Positions 1 to 9,887 of a stretch of DNA of 64,000 bases are shown in pieces. The notes below the pieces were generated by a model. That model searched no databases, was not told the origin of the DNA, and saw only the letters and a list, made by a program, of their open reading frames with translations. The stretch's first letter is position 1. Each line of letters starts with the position of its first letter. This stretch comes from Anoplopoma fimbria (lineage: Eukaryota > Chordata > Actinopteri > Perciformes > Anoplopomatidae), in contig NC_072472.1 of the NCBI RefSeq assembly GCF_027596085.1, positions 20,568,680 through 20,632,679 on the forward strand. The letters are read 5' to 3'. Made by a program: the position numbers and the translations under genes.

Positions 1-128
1 ATAAATCATAACCGATAAATTAGCTTAAACATGTCCGATGTCAACTAAATGAACTTCCGGCAAGTCCTCGAAGTTGCAGTCGGCCTACCGCTTACCAAAC
101 CGAAGTACATGACCCGGAAATGATTTAA

Positions 129-143
129 CCGGAAGTGACGTCA
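129..143. promoter_or_regulatory. ETS/CRE composite motif (possible promoter piece)
   Basis: The sequence CCGGAAGTGACGTCA is an ETS core fused to a perfect CRE palindrome (TGACGTCA at 136-143). Further ETS-like cores lie at 52-59 (reverse) and 114-119. ETS/CREB composites are a known feature of vertebrate promoters. A plausible splice-donor-like GTAAGT sits at about 200. The motif lies next to a dispersed repeat, so it may instead belong to a transposon. There is no CpG island in view and any gene would start outside or at the edge of the window. Confidence 0.2.
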
Positions 144-241
144 TGGCATAGCGCTAACAGACAAATAACTTTACAATAACTATCTTTTTTTGTCTTGAAG
201 TAAGTACATACAAATTATTTCAAAACAAAATTGCAAATTAC

Positions 242-335
242 TTAAACATGACCTATTGTGCTCTTTTTCGGGTGCATATTTATATCTCAAGTTACAGTTA
301 CTTCTTATCCTAAACGCTCTGTTTTAGCGCCGGAT
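242..335 (+). repeat. Fragment of dispersed fish repeat (same family as 3.88-4.20 kb)
   Basis: Positions 242-301 align with 3877-3942: both carry a CCTATT start, then CGGGTGCATATTT, then AAGTTACAGTTAC. After an apparent internal deletion this copy continues with a CGCTCTGTTTTAGCGCC segment. From memory this is typical of a repeat common in percomorph genomes. It has no coding capacity. The class is not determined. Confidence 0.4.
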
Positions 336-559
336 CCTCCCTTCAGGAGGCCTCCAGGAATGTTCTCTGGAAGCAGACCCTGTCTTTGTTTTTTTACATG
401 AATGAATGGTTGAAGGGTATCTTTTTACGAGTACATTGTTTGCATCTTGCAATAAATATTGATTTGTTCTTTATCACTTTGTTTTGTGTCTATTTGCCTT
501 TTCTGTTGAAAAGATAACTGAGACTTTTGTGAGTTTTGAGGCTCTACTGATCTTTCAGT

Positions 560-982
560 GTCATTTGTAAATGCTTTGTAAGGCAGAGATAGTCCTCACT
601 TTAGATCAGGTCACACAAAATACTTAACTAACAACTTGTAAATGCTTTCTAACTACCAGAATTAATCATGAATTGCAGTATTAATACACATTTATAAAAC
701 ATCTATTAACACCCCCCCCAACCATTAGTGCATGTCTAAATCTATAAATGAGTGCATAAATGTACTTCTAAATAATATCTTAATTATTAACTTACACATC
801 ATTTATAAAGTATGAAAATCAAATAATTAATCACAATGAATCAGGAATAAAACATTAATCTGTTTATGAATTGCATACTAATAAGTATTAATGTAGGAAC
901 AATGCTTTATTCATAATGAGTTAAGTGTTTAGTCATACTTAACTAATGCTTCATAGCATGCAATTATTATAAAGTGTTACCA
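560..982. repeat. AT-rich repeat ending in a TAAAGTGTTACCAA terminus
   Basis: This stretch is built of TTAATTAAT-type short inverted motifs (TTAACTAA, TAATTAAT, ATTAATAC). It ends at 969-982 with TAAAGTGTTACCAA, a terminus I associate with fish non-autonomous DNA elements. The opposite terminus is not clear, so the left limit is approximate. The phrase TTGTAAATGCTTT occurs twice, near 566 and 638. There is no open frame of note. Confidence 0.35.
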
Positions 983-3247
983 AGGGCAGAGAGCCGGTGA
1001 GCAGAAATGGTCCCAGCCAAAGAGTAGATGTAAGGATGCATGTACTGCATACCGCTGAGCTCCTTTAGTGAACCCAGCAAACGTTCTGACTTAGTCTTAA
1101 TACAGCGCCAAAATGATCTGATGGATTACTTGCCAACATCACAGAGAGTTCGGCTCTGTAGTGTTACTGGTTGTGTTACTCTAATGCGATCCATCAACTT
1201 CACCTTTCCTTTTCTTTTTTTCAATTTGCAAATTTTACATTTTTAAAACTATGACTGTAACCTGGGAGGAAATAAATTTCCCTAAAAACTTAATTTAATG
1301 AGGATGCAGGTTAGTTGTATGGGAATTATATTATTGTTTAAGGTAAAATACGGTGCTGGGTGTGCTTGTTATTTAGTGTTAATATTATCTAATATATTTA
1401 TATTTTTTCTTATAGTTTGACTAAATTTGTTGAATACCACCACATTAGCACTATAGGATGTGCTCTACAACACCATTCCTGGATTAACTCTTCATTTACC
1501 ATTTATACCAGATGGGCTGACGTGTTCTAACTAAAACTGCCTCACTAATTGCTTGCTGATCATTTTAAATTACAGCAACAACCTATTGCAGTGTTTTTGC
1601 AAACTTTTGAATTTACTACAAGCACAATAGCTCGGATCATAATTCCACTTGATTGTAATATTCCTTGTGCCTTCCCACAAAGCATTTGATGGATGGTAAT
1701 GTGCAGGAGGTAGCCAAGTTCAACCTCAACAAATGTTTCTGATGTACCTTTTAGAGAAATGTTGTTTTAGCAGCTTATTTACTTTATAATTGTTGTTGGT
1801 TCATTGCAAAAAAAACACATTATCACTTCATATCTCTCAGCATCATGCAGGTAACATCTGTGGAGGCTCTTTTTTCCAGGCTGTATTTAGACAGGATTTC
1901 ATTGTTGGTGCTCGCTGTAACATCTGCTCGATGTCAGAATATTCACTGGGCTCGCTGTAACGGAAGCTGTCACATTCCACAGCTATTATCAAAGGGAGCA
2001 CAACATCAGATTTCTTTTTCTGTCTTTGTGTAAAGGTATCTCTGCTATGCAGGAACAGCTCTGGACAGAACCTCCTTCATCTTCAAATCTTTGGCAGTTC
2101 ATTTTCAACTTTTCTAGATGTTGATGAAATGCGACATAGAAACTACTATGTGATGAATAAGGACGGACCTCATCTTCATTTGTATTTTTAGTATACAATA
2201 CTTCATATTGTACTTCTCATTCCTCCATGTGCACATGAAATGCCTTCATTAAATGCCTTCTTTCATGGTGAAGGCGTTATTGAGCCTTATCCAAAAGATG
2301 CATCCTTCATGTTGTGCATTTAAGTCACCCTGTCGCTCTGAGTTCGCTCTCCAACTCCTCTCCTGTGATGTATTGTGCTGGATATTAAGCTAATATCATG
2401 CATCGCCAGAGAAAAGTGTTTTGTGGCTCAAAGGACCCCATTCAAGGTAATGTGCCTTCAATTTTGACCAGACACACCCGACAGAATTTGGCGCATAGCA
2501 GCCTCGCCGTTCGATGCAAGAGAAAAAACAAGATGCCAGAATGAGTTAGCGTGGTCCTCAGAGTGTGGACTGATGTTTATTTCGATGCCTTTTCCACTCC
2601 TTGAAACAGTAATCGCTGCGGACCAGAGATATGAATGAGAGCACTCTCTGAACAATTGGTTACACTAATGGTTCAATTTAGCTCAGAGGAGAAGTGAAAA
2701 GCAAGCCACAGCTGATACAGGTTTACTGCAAAAGTGCTGACAATTTCTGAGGTGATCACAGCACAACAAGAATGAGCTTCTCTGTAAGCTTGTAATGACT
2801 TGGGTTCAAGCCACATGTACATGCGAGGTAGTGACGGCTCTGAGTGATAAAACATATATATGCATCCCATCTAGGCTTTTATCCTGTTACACTGTAATGC
2901 TCTCTTTCTTTCATGCTATGATGTGTCTGCTGTCCTCAAGCTGGTTTTAGTCAGGCTCATCTCTTTTAAGGATATTACTTTTCATTCATTCCTATTTGTA
3001 CAGCAAGTTATAGATAAACTCAGAGGGAAGTCACCACTGAGGCACAAATTAGCAGAGACCGAAGTTAAGCCCTGACTGCAGTGGAGGACTGCCTGTGATT
3101 TGGGATTATAGTCCAATGTGTGTTTCGTTCGATTTGAGCCCGCTCCTTCTCCGAATGGGTCTCCATGCTGAGCAGCTAGATGAGCCTCCGGGATGCAAAG
3201 TGCCACAGTTTCAAAAGTCAACAATAAAAATAATTTCCACTATATAT
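983..3247. other. No recognisable gene or repeat
   Basis: AT-rich single-copy-looking DNA. Short open frames of 60-80 codons occur on both strands, but none resembles a known protein or has splice-site support. A 12-bp phrase (GCTCGCTGTAAC) is repeated near 1910 and 1950. Nothing else stands out. Confidence 0.5.
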
Positions 3248-3260
3248 ATATCTCGATCTA

Positions 3261-3577
3261 GCACGGTGGTGTAGTGGGTAGCACTGTCGCCTCACAGCAA
3301 GAGTGGCCGGGGTTTAGTTCCCGGGCTAGACAGCCTTCTGTGTGGAGTTTGCATGTTCTCCCCGTGTCAGCGTGGGTTCTCATACAGCTTAGGTTAATTG
3401 AAGACTCTAAATTGCCCGTATGTGTGTATGATAGCGTGAATGGTTGTCTGTCTCTATATGTCAGCCCTGTGATAGTCTGGAGACCTGTCCAGGGTGAACC
3501 CTGCATTCGCCCAATGACAGCTGAGATCAGCTCCAGCCCCCCCAACGACCCTTAACAGGATAAGCGGTTGCGGACGG
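3261..3577 (+). mobile_element. tRNA-like SINE-type fish repeat with target-site duplication
   Basis: The element starts GCACGGTGGTGTAGTGG, which resembles a pol III A box. About 50 bp later it has a degenerate B-box-like segment (GGTTTAGTTCCC). It then runs through the familiar fish repeat body ('gtgtggagtttgcatgttctcc', 'gtgatagtctgg', 'cctgtccagggtg') to GGATAAGCGGTTGCGGACGG. Both ends are bounded by a perfect 13-bp direct repeat, ATATCTCGATCTA, at 3248-3260 and 3578-3590. This shows a retrotransposition event. A 59-codon-plus open frame on each strand here is incidental. A short fragment of the same family lies at 25487-25529. Confidence 0.75.
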
Positions 3578-3879
3578 ATATCTCGATCTAAAAAATGAAT
3601 AGAAAATCAAGTAAAAAACAGAATTAATGACATTCTGATTTATATTATCAGATCAGAATCTGAATCAGAAGCTGTTGCCAAGTACGTTACACATACAATC
3701 AATTTGGATAGGAAATCTATCTCATTTAAATAGAAATATGAAAATGTCCGATGTGAAAAGCAAAATTTGATTGGTCCTTTGAGGAATTATTACGATCTGC
3801 AGGGAATAACAAATGACAGAGGGATGACATACAGACAGGCCTCCAGTGTGACCTTTGATTGGAAGTTAAGAATAAGTTA

Positions 3880-4195
3880 AACAGGCCCTATTATGTTATT
3901 TTCCGGGTGCATATTTTTTATCTGAAGTTACAGTTACAACATGTTTACATGCGTTAATGCTCATAATCCGCCTTGTTTTTCTCATCCTGGCTGTCCTGTG
4001 GCACCTCTTCTCACCCTCTCTCTGAAATGATCTGTTGGAGCGCTTTCTCCTCCCTCCAGAAAGCAGAGTCTGCTCTGATTGGTCAGCTAGCCCGCTCTGT
4101 CGTGATTGGTCAATGTTTCACATTTCAAAAAAACGTTTCCTCCGGAGCTCCAGCTCCGTCTCTCTCTTTTGTTGTTTGAGGGCGGACCAAACTAG
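3880..4195 (+). repeat. Dispersed fish repeat, longer copy
   Basis: Homologous at its start to 242-301. It continues with a CTCATCCTGG...CACCTCTTCTCACCCTCTCTCTGAAA segment and a region containing two ATTGGTCA phrases about 24 bp apart. I recognise this body as a repeat widespread in percomorph genomes. No termini or target-site duplication could be fixed, so the class (DNA element or other) is left open. Open frames of 61-68 codons here are incidental. Confidence 0.4.
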
Positions 4196-4916
4196 CCAGA
4201 GAGTTTACTGTATACAATAACATTATCAGTATTTTCTATGTGTGTGTTCAGTCCTGTTAGAATGAATGTTTGTAACTGAGATGTTCAGGGTTTGATTCCA
4301 GCTAGGGACCATGACAAGCCAACACATTTCCCACTCCAAACTCATCCAGTACCACTGCTTGGTCAGAACCCCTTGGCATTGGACATGGATTCTTAGTGTC
4401 CTTTCAAAAGAAACTTCTCTTTACAAGACACAGAGGCAAAACTTAGTTAAGTTTAGGAAAAAAAGTGAGTTGACATTAACTTGGCTGACAAGCATTTCAT
4501 GTCACTACAGACTGACTTGCCACTGACAAATGAGTCACATGGTTAACGATACTTTTGACTCGAGTTGGGAGTGAGAATGGGTTTGACGAGATATGTTGTA
4601 AACTTGCATAATGACAATGAACTGTTGTAGCTGCTCTAGCAGATGAGCCAAACAAGTTTGAGCTAAATGTCCATTTTGATAAAAACAATACATGTGAAAC
4701 CAATCAGTGATTAGTGATGAAAGGTTATCCCACTTATCCCACAATGGCTCTTCACCTCTACATCAAAACAGAAATCAGAGCTGCAGTAAAGAAAAATATA
4801 AATGTTTCATATACTTTTTCTCTTTAGTAATTTGGTTGAAGGAGACGTATCAACAAAGTTGGTGCCTGATTTGATCCAATTGAAGGATATAAATGTGAAA
4901 GGCATAAATCTAGGTC
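4196..4916. other. No recognisable gene or repeat
   Basis: Unique-looking AT-rich sequence with several short overlapping frames and no protein similarity that I recognise. A GTTAAGTTTAGGAAAA phrase at about 4446 resembles a common fish repeat motif but is too short to call. Confidence 0.4.
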
Positions 4917-5220
4917 TTGGGGCGGCTGTGGCGTAGTGGAGAGCAAGGTAGTTCTCCAATCAGAGGGTCGGTGGTTCGATACCCGGCCTCGGCAGTCGAT
5001 GTGTCCTTGGGCAAGACACTTAACCCCAAGTTGCTCCCGAAGGCTTGCCATCGGTGTGGACTGGATGTTGCATGAATGTTAGTTAGAGTCTGATGGTGGC
5101 ACCTTGCATGGTAGCCTGTCATCAGTGTGTGAATGGGTGAATGATATGTAATATACTACTGACTGTAAGTCGCTTTGGATAAAAGCGTCTGCTAAATGAC
5201 TGTAATGTAAATGTAATGTA
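4917..5220 (+). mobile_element. tRNA-headed SINE with L2-type 3' tail, copy 1
   Basis: The head GGGCGGCTGTGGCGTAGTGG contains an A-box-like segment at about 4929-4939. A canonical B box, GGTTCGATACC, is at 4973-4983. The body includes GGGCAAGACACTTAACCCC. The 3' end (5164 onward) reads into AAGTCGCTTTGGATAAAAGC and finishes in ATGTA repeats. The last 48 bp of the conserved tail (about 5163-5210) are identical to the 3' end of the L2-clade LINE at 31265-31312 on the opposite strand. Copy 2 at 35085 differs by only about two substitutions. SINEs are transcribed by pol III and depend on a partner LINE for reverse transcription. I could not fix a target-site duplication. Confidence 0.85.
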
Positions 5221-5667
5221 ATAAATTGCACGTCAATCAGAAGCATTGGAATAACGGAATGTCTTGTTGACTGCCAGCCCGTCATCATGCCAATCGCTCA
5301 ATCATCACATTGTCTGTGCGGAGCTCATTCATCACCGTTTACATGCATGCATCCATGCCAGTGTTGTATTCATGGTTTGGTGGGAGTGATGGCTGGAGAG
5401 CAACAAGCTTTTGGTTTGTTTGCCTTCTGTCCACGTGAGGCTCTAACTCAGCCCTTTGTGCTGGAACAACAAAGCACAGCACTGTGCTGTAGGAATGTCA
5501 GTGATTTATGCAGCACACAAATATAACAGAAGTCATCCAAAGGTCCACGAACGCCTCTGCACTCATTTGTGAGAACCTCTAAATCAGTGAATGCATTCGC
5601 CCATGAAACAAAGCCGGATTTTTAAAAATGTATAAGGAAAGGAAAAACGGAAAAGACAAAAGCTTAC
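5221..5667. other. No recognisable gene or repeat
   Basis: Unique-looking sequence. One 79-codon frame (5287-5526, +) is cysteine- and histidine-rich but shows no domain spacing that I recognise. It is treated as chance. Confidence 0.4.
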
Positions 5668-6150
5668 AGATAAGATAAGATAAGATAATCCTTTATTAGT
5701 CCCGCAGCGGGGAAATTTGCAGGCTTACAGCAGCATAGAGTAAAGTGCACACAAGAGACATAGTAGAAGAAGACAAGCTAAAAAATAAAAAAATGAAAAG
5801 TATTATAAATAAGCAATAAAAAAAAAAACAGTAGAAAAAACAACAATAACTGAAATATTATATTTACAGACAGAGAAAAAAAACAACAACTATTTTAACT
5901 ATTTTTAACTTTTCTAACTATTATTGCACAGTGTAATGTGTTGCACAGGTTTTTTATTGTCATGTTATTATTGTCATGTGGTCTGCTGGGAGCAGAGCTG
6001 GTTGTGCAACCTGACAGCAGCAGGAATGAAGGACCTGCGGTACCTCTCCTTCACACACCGGGGTGAAGCAGCCGGTGGCTGAAGGAGCTGCACAGAGCTG
6101 CCAGAGTGTCCTGCATGGGGTGAGAGGTGTTGTTCATCAGGGATGACAGC

Positions 6151-7194
6151 TTAGCCATCATCCTCCTGTCTCCCACCACCTCCACCGTATCCAATGGACA
6201 CCCCAGCACACTTCCTGACAAGTTTATTCAGTCTCTTCTTGTCTGCTGCTGAGATGCTGCTGCTCCAGCAGACCACTGCATAAAAGATGGCTGATGCCAC
6301 CACGGAGTTGAAAAAGGTCTTCAGGAGTGCTCCCTGCACTCCGAAGGACCTCAGTCTCCTCAGCAGATACAGTTTGCTCTGACCCTTTTTATAAAGTGCA
6401 TTTGAATGATTAGTCCAGTCCAGTTTATTGTTCAAGTGAACACCCAGGTACTTATAAGATTGCACAATCTCAATGTCCTGTCCCTGGATGTTCACTGGTT
6501 CCGGAGGACAGTGTTTTCCCCGGCGGAAGTCCACCACCAGCTCTTTGGTTTTACCAGAGTTGATCTGGAGGCGGTTCCGCCGGCACCATCCTATGAAGTC
6601 CTGGTTCAGTTCCCTGTATTCCCTCTCATCGCCGGCGGAGATGAGGCCGACGATTGCAGAGTCGTCAGAGAACTTTTGCAGGTGGCAGGTAGCAGAGTTG
6701 TACTTGAAGTCCGATGTGTAGATGGAGAAGAGGAATGGAGCCAGAACGGTTCCTTGTGGGGCCCCCGTGCTGCAGGACACCCGATCTGACTCACACTCCC
6801 GTATCCTCACATACTGTGGACGGTTGGTGAGGTAGTCCAGTATCCATGCAGTGAGGTGGTGGTCCACCCCGGTCTGCTCCAGCTTGTCCCTCAGAAGCAA
6901 AGGCTGGATGGTGTTGAAGGCACTGGAGAAGTCGAAGAACATGACTCTCACAGTGCTTCCAGCCTTTTCCAGGTGAGAAAGGCATCTTTGTAGCAGGTAG
7001 ATGACAGCGTCATCCACCCCGATGCCAGATTGGTAGGCGAACTGAAGAGGGTCCAAAGATGAGATCACCAGGGGCGGAGGTGCACAAGGACCAGCCGCTC
7101 CAGGGTCTTCATCAGGTGGGATGTTAAAGCCACCGGCCTGACGCTGCTGAAGTCCTTGGCCCTCAGGGTCTTTGGGACGCAGGACGTCTTCCAT
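6151..7194 (-). pseudogene. Rex1 reverse transcriptase core (broken frame)
   Basis: The open frame is 347 codons, but only residues from about 41 on are true RT; the first 40 are out-of-frame read-through. Visible blocks are LDPLQFAYQSGIG (48-60), the catalytic-Asp block FDFSSAFNT (87-95), GAPQGTVLAP (144-153), the active-site FSDD (175-178, in place of the more common YADD), and GKTKELVVDFRR (214-225). The end is also wrong. After NKLVRK the frame becomes glycine-rich, because 8 bp present in the Rex1 copy at 17.9 kb (GCCAGCAG) are missing here. Without that loss the frame would enter the MAKLSSLMDN-type C terminus. In life this domain makes cDNA at the target site. Here it is a relic. Confidence 0.88.
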
Positions 7195-7568
7195 AGCTGT
7201 GGTACCCTCCCCAGCTTCAAGCTCAAGTTAAAGATGTGCTCCACTATCCTGCACAGCTGGTCTGCGCAGGATCTGAGGAGCCTTGAGCTGATGCCGTCCG
7301 GACCCGTGGCTTTTCTCACCTTTATTTTCTTCAGTTCTTTTCTCACCTGGTTAATTGAGAGGGACAAGTTGGGGGAAGGGGGCTGTGTGCTGTAGGTTGT
7401 TTGAGTGGGGGTGGGGTGTTGGAGGTGTGTTTGGGAGGGGAGCCGAGTGTTGTGGAAAAGGGGGTGGAGGAGGAGGAAGAAGAGGGGGGTAATCCACAGG
7501 GGGTGCAGACGATGGGGGCTGCAGCGGCAGGGAGGTCTGGGTGGGGGGAGGGGTGGGTGGCTGATCAA
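7065..7568 (-). pseudogene. Rex1 reverse transcriptase N-terminal fragment
   Basis: A 167-codon frame whose second half is clear RT: VRKELKKIKVRKATGPDGIS (75-94), then CADQL (101-105) and RPVALTSHLMKTLERLV (144-160). It breaks off at HLRPW near 7068. There a single-base shift moves homology into the frame of the RT core entry (6151-7194). The first 70 residues are proline-rich linker read partly out of frame, since the NDLNSFFNRFD linker is in the neighbouring frame at 7351-7650. A second small lesion is likely where the usual VPVPK motif is shortened to VPK. Confidence 0.82.
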
Positions 7569-7690
7569 ATCTGTTAAAGAATGAGTTCAGATCATTCACC
7601 CACTGTTGGTCCCCCACAGGTTGTTGGTTGGGCCCCTTGTGGCCAGACATGGCCTTGAGGCTCTTCCAGACTCCGCTGATGTTGTTCTAC

Positions 7691-8640
7691 AGGTTCCATT
7701 TTGTATCTGCAGGTAATGAATGACGGTTTTCAGCTCATTCAAACCTTATCACAGTTTTGGACGCTTCCACTGTCGGGTCTTGTGAGAGTGACTAACTGAG
7801 CACAAGTGACCACATTTGACGGGCATTAGGAAGAGCTCCAGCAAACCTGACACATCAACGCAGATTTATTTATGCAGGGATACCAAACATGAGATATGAA
7901 TAAATGGACAGTGGATGAAGAGCACTTTCAACAAAATGATTCTCTATGTTTTAAAATGTTTTCAGTATTACTGTATAGTATTGTTATATAATCTAATATT
8001 ACTATGTTTTATCTAAGAATTAAAAAATGTTATCATGTAATAATACTACATACAAAACCTGACCTATACTAATAGAGGCAGACACACAATGGATATAAAT
8101 TACTGTTCACACAATATTGTTTGGTTGGTCAGATTTATCTTGTTTTCACGTCGAAATTCCAGGTTCAATGAACATTACCAACTTGTATTAGTATATTATA
8201 CGAGTCATTTCACTAGACTCAGATTCAGATTCAGTCCTATGACTGGCGGTCTTTTTCTCCAGCACTTCATACCTCGATGAAGCTCCCCATCCTGTTACAT
8301 GTGGTGATATGTTTCTCACTGCCGGACATGATTGCAGGCATTAGAATAGTACTTGACAGCATGAAATGACAAACGTAATGAGAAGTCTCTACAATGTCAA
8401 CATGTAATATATGTATATATCCATTCTGTGGATTTAGCCTGAAGGTTACAGAAACCTGCTAATGACCCACTAGAGCACAACACAAGCACTGTAAAGGTTT
8501 AACGTAGATGCTTAACAATTGCTGCCATTGTGTCCTTGAGCAGAGCATCAGAATACCAACATATGACATGGACTATGCAGGACAGCTGCTACTGCTGGAT
8601 CCCAAGAAATGAATATACTCATCACTTAGTAGACCACACA
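7691..8640. other. No recognisable gene or repeat
   Basis: AT-rich unique-looking sequence between the Rex1 element and a Rex1 tail fragment. No frame longer than 63 codons and no visible repeat structure. Confidence 0.45.
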
Positions 8641-8886
8641 ACAACAATAAAAATCTGTGCAATACAATAATTATACAATAATTATTCTGTCTGTATATAT
8701 AATATTTTAGTTATTGTGGATTTTTTACTTACTTATTGAATATTTTTTACTGTGTTATAACCTATTTATAATACTTGTTTTGATCTTGTTTTTTTACTAT
8801 GTCTCTTGTTTGCACTATACTCTCTGCTGCTGTAATCCTGCAAATTTCCCCACTGCGGGACTAATAAAGGAGTATCTTATCTTATT
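8641..8886 (+). mobile_element. Rex1 3' UTR fragment
   Basis: It matches the 3' UTR of the Rex1 copies at 5.7, 17.4 and 27.5 kb, here on the plus strand. Shared phrases are ATATTTTAGTTATTGTGG, CTATGTCTCTTGTTTGCAC, CTGCTGTAATCCTGCAAATT and the terminal GGGACTAATAAAGGAG with TATCTTATCTTATT. It is most similar to the 27.5 kb copy and contains no coding part, as expected of severe 5' truncation. The 64-codon frame at 8714-8908 is UTR sequence. Confidence 0.75.
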
Positions 8887-9659
8887 CATGTTCCTGGTTG
8901 AGATTTAGATTTTGAGTACTGACCACTTAAAAAAGTCTAAACAGGTGTCATAACCAATATTTTCCTGTTTTTTTGACAATGTTATTCCTTATTGTATAAA
9001 AAAAGGTTTGAAAACCAGTGGTGGAAGAAATATTTACAGGGTTCTAGAATAACGTTTACATAGGTTGCGCCGTTGGGTCTAAGTTTTTAATTTGGTGTAT
9101 ATGATTTCTCCATTTTCTTTTTCTTTCACCACGCCTTCTAGCGCCGTAATCATGAATTTTAAGTGTTACTATTCTTCTCAGTTCCGATATACATTGGTCA
9201 TTCTTATAACATTATAGTAAACCGCTGCTATAAGATTAAAGGTGCAGATTTTTGGGATCAGATGAGGCAGCTCCCCTGGAGGTATGGGGTCCGAGAAGAA
9301 TTTAGTGGGAAGCTTTCTGCTGTTATTATATGGACAGTTTCACTCTCAAGTTTGCCCAACCTCACCACTTCTGAAAAGAATCCAGTGTTTCTTTTCAGGA
9401 TAAGGCGTCTGACTGAGGACGGGGACAGGTGGTGAAGCGTTTACTCATCTCAATCTTCTTAACGAATCCAATCATCAACACAAAATATATAAATGTACTT
9501 ACGTAAGCTCATTCCAACCACTAATATCACATTTTGATAGCTTCTATTTTGTTCTTCTATTTATTGTATTATACATTTCATGTTCTTTTTTTAAATCTAT
9601 TTTTTTCCTTTCTTTTATTGAAACTCACCAGCATGACAACAGTAAATTAAAATAACTAC
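8887..9659. other. No recognisable gene or repeat
   Basis: Unique-looking sequence. The 90-codon frame at 9163-9435 (+) has no domain that I recognise. Confidence 0.4.
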
Positions 9660-9702
9660 ATATATATACACACACACATATAAAAACATATACATACACA
9701 CA

Positions 9703-9733
<31 letters not shown>

Positions 9734-9734
9734 G
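9660..9734. repeat. CATA/TATG-type microsatellite
   Basis: Mixed TA, CACATA and TATG short repeats, ending in an almost pure (TATG)n run at 9711-9733. Confidence 0.85.
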
Positions 9735-9768
9735 GTTGGAAGACTAGAAACGCGCTGTATAAGGCAGT

Positions 9769-9770
<2 letters not shown>
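9735..9770 (+). mobile_element. Truncated SINE/LINE 3' tail of the 'agtggtcagaagactag' type
   Basis: TTGGAAGACTAGAAACGCGC followed by TGTATAAGGCAGTCCAT is a diverged copy of the tail seen at 44584-44650 (minus) and 60894-60965 (plus). Only the last about 40 bp survive. The expected TTTACC end is replaced directly by the AT microsatellite. Confidence 0.5.
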
Positions 9771-9863
<93 letters not shown>

Positions 9864-9887
9864 TATAAAGTGTATATAAGTATATAA
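9771..9887. repeat. (AT)n microsatellite
   Basis: Near-pure AT dinucleotide tract of about 90 bp with two GTA interruptions (near 9818 and 9860), grading into TATAAAGTG and TATAAG units. Confidence 0.95.

Larger units (their letters stand above)
5668..7690 (-). mobile_element. Rex1 non-LTR retrotransposon, 5'-truncated, decayed
   Basis: Read on the minus strand, this holds in order: the end of the upstream linker (7351-7650 frame, with NDLNSFFNRFD), the reverse transcriptase (RT) region in two broken frames, a 3' UTR, and a tail of GATAA repeats at 5669-5690. The stretch at 6910-6930 is an exact match, as I recall it, to the forward primer site long used to amplify teleost Rex1 RT; the reverse primer region at about 6358-6382 is also recognisable. 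The 3' end reads (minus) GCGGGACTAATAAAGGATTATC. The element lacks its endonuclease end: coding similarity stops near 7690 at a CAG-to-TAG-like stop. Frameshifts near 7075 and 6205 show it is dead. Three more Rex1 3' ends occur in the window. Confidence 0.88.

Noticed and set aside
4920..4990. Possible tRNA gene (A and B boxes present)
   Set aside because: The boxes belong to a SINE head. There is no cloverleaf with an anticodon arm that I can draw, and the same sequence recurs at 35.1 kb followed by a SINE body.
6406..6789. 127-codon plus-strand frame
   Set aside because: Antisense shadow of the Rex1 reverse transcriptase.
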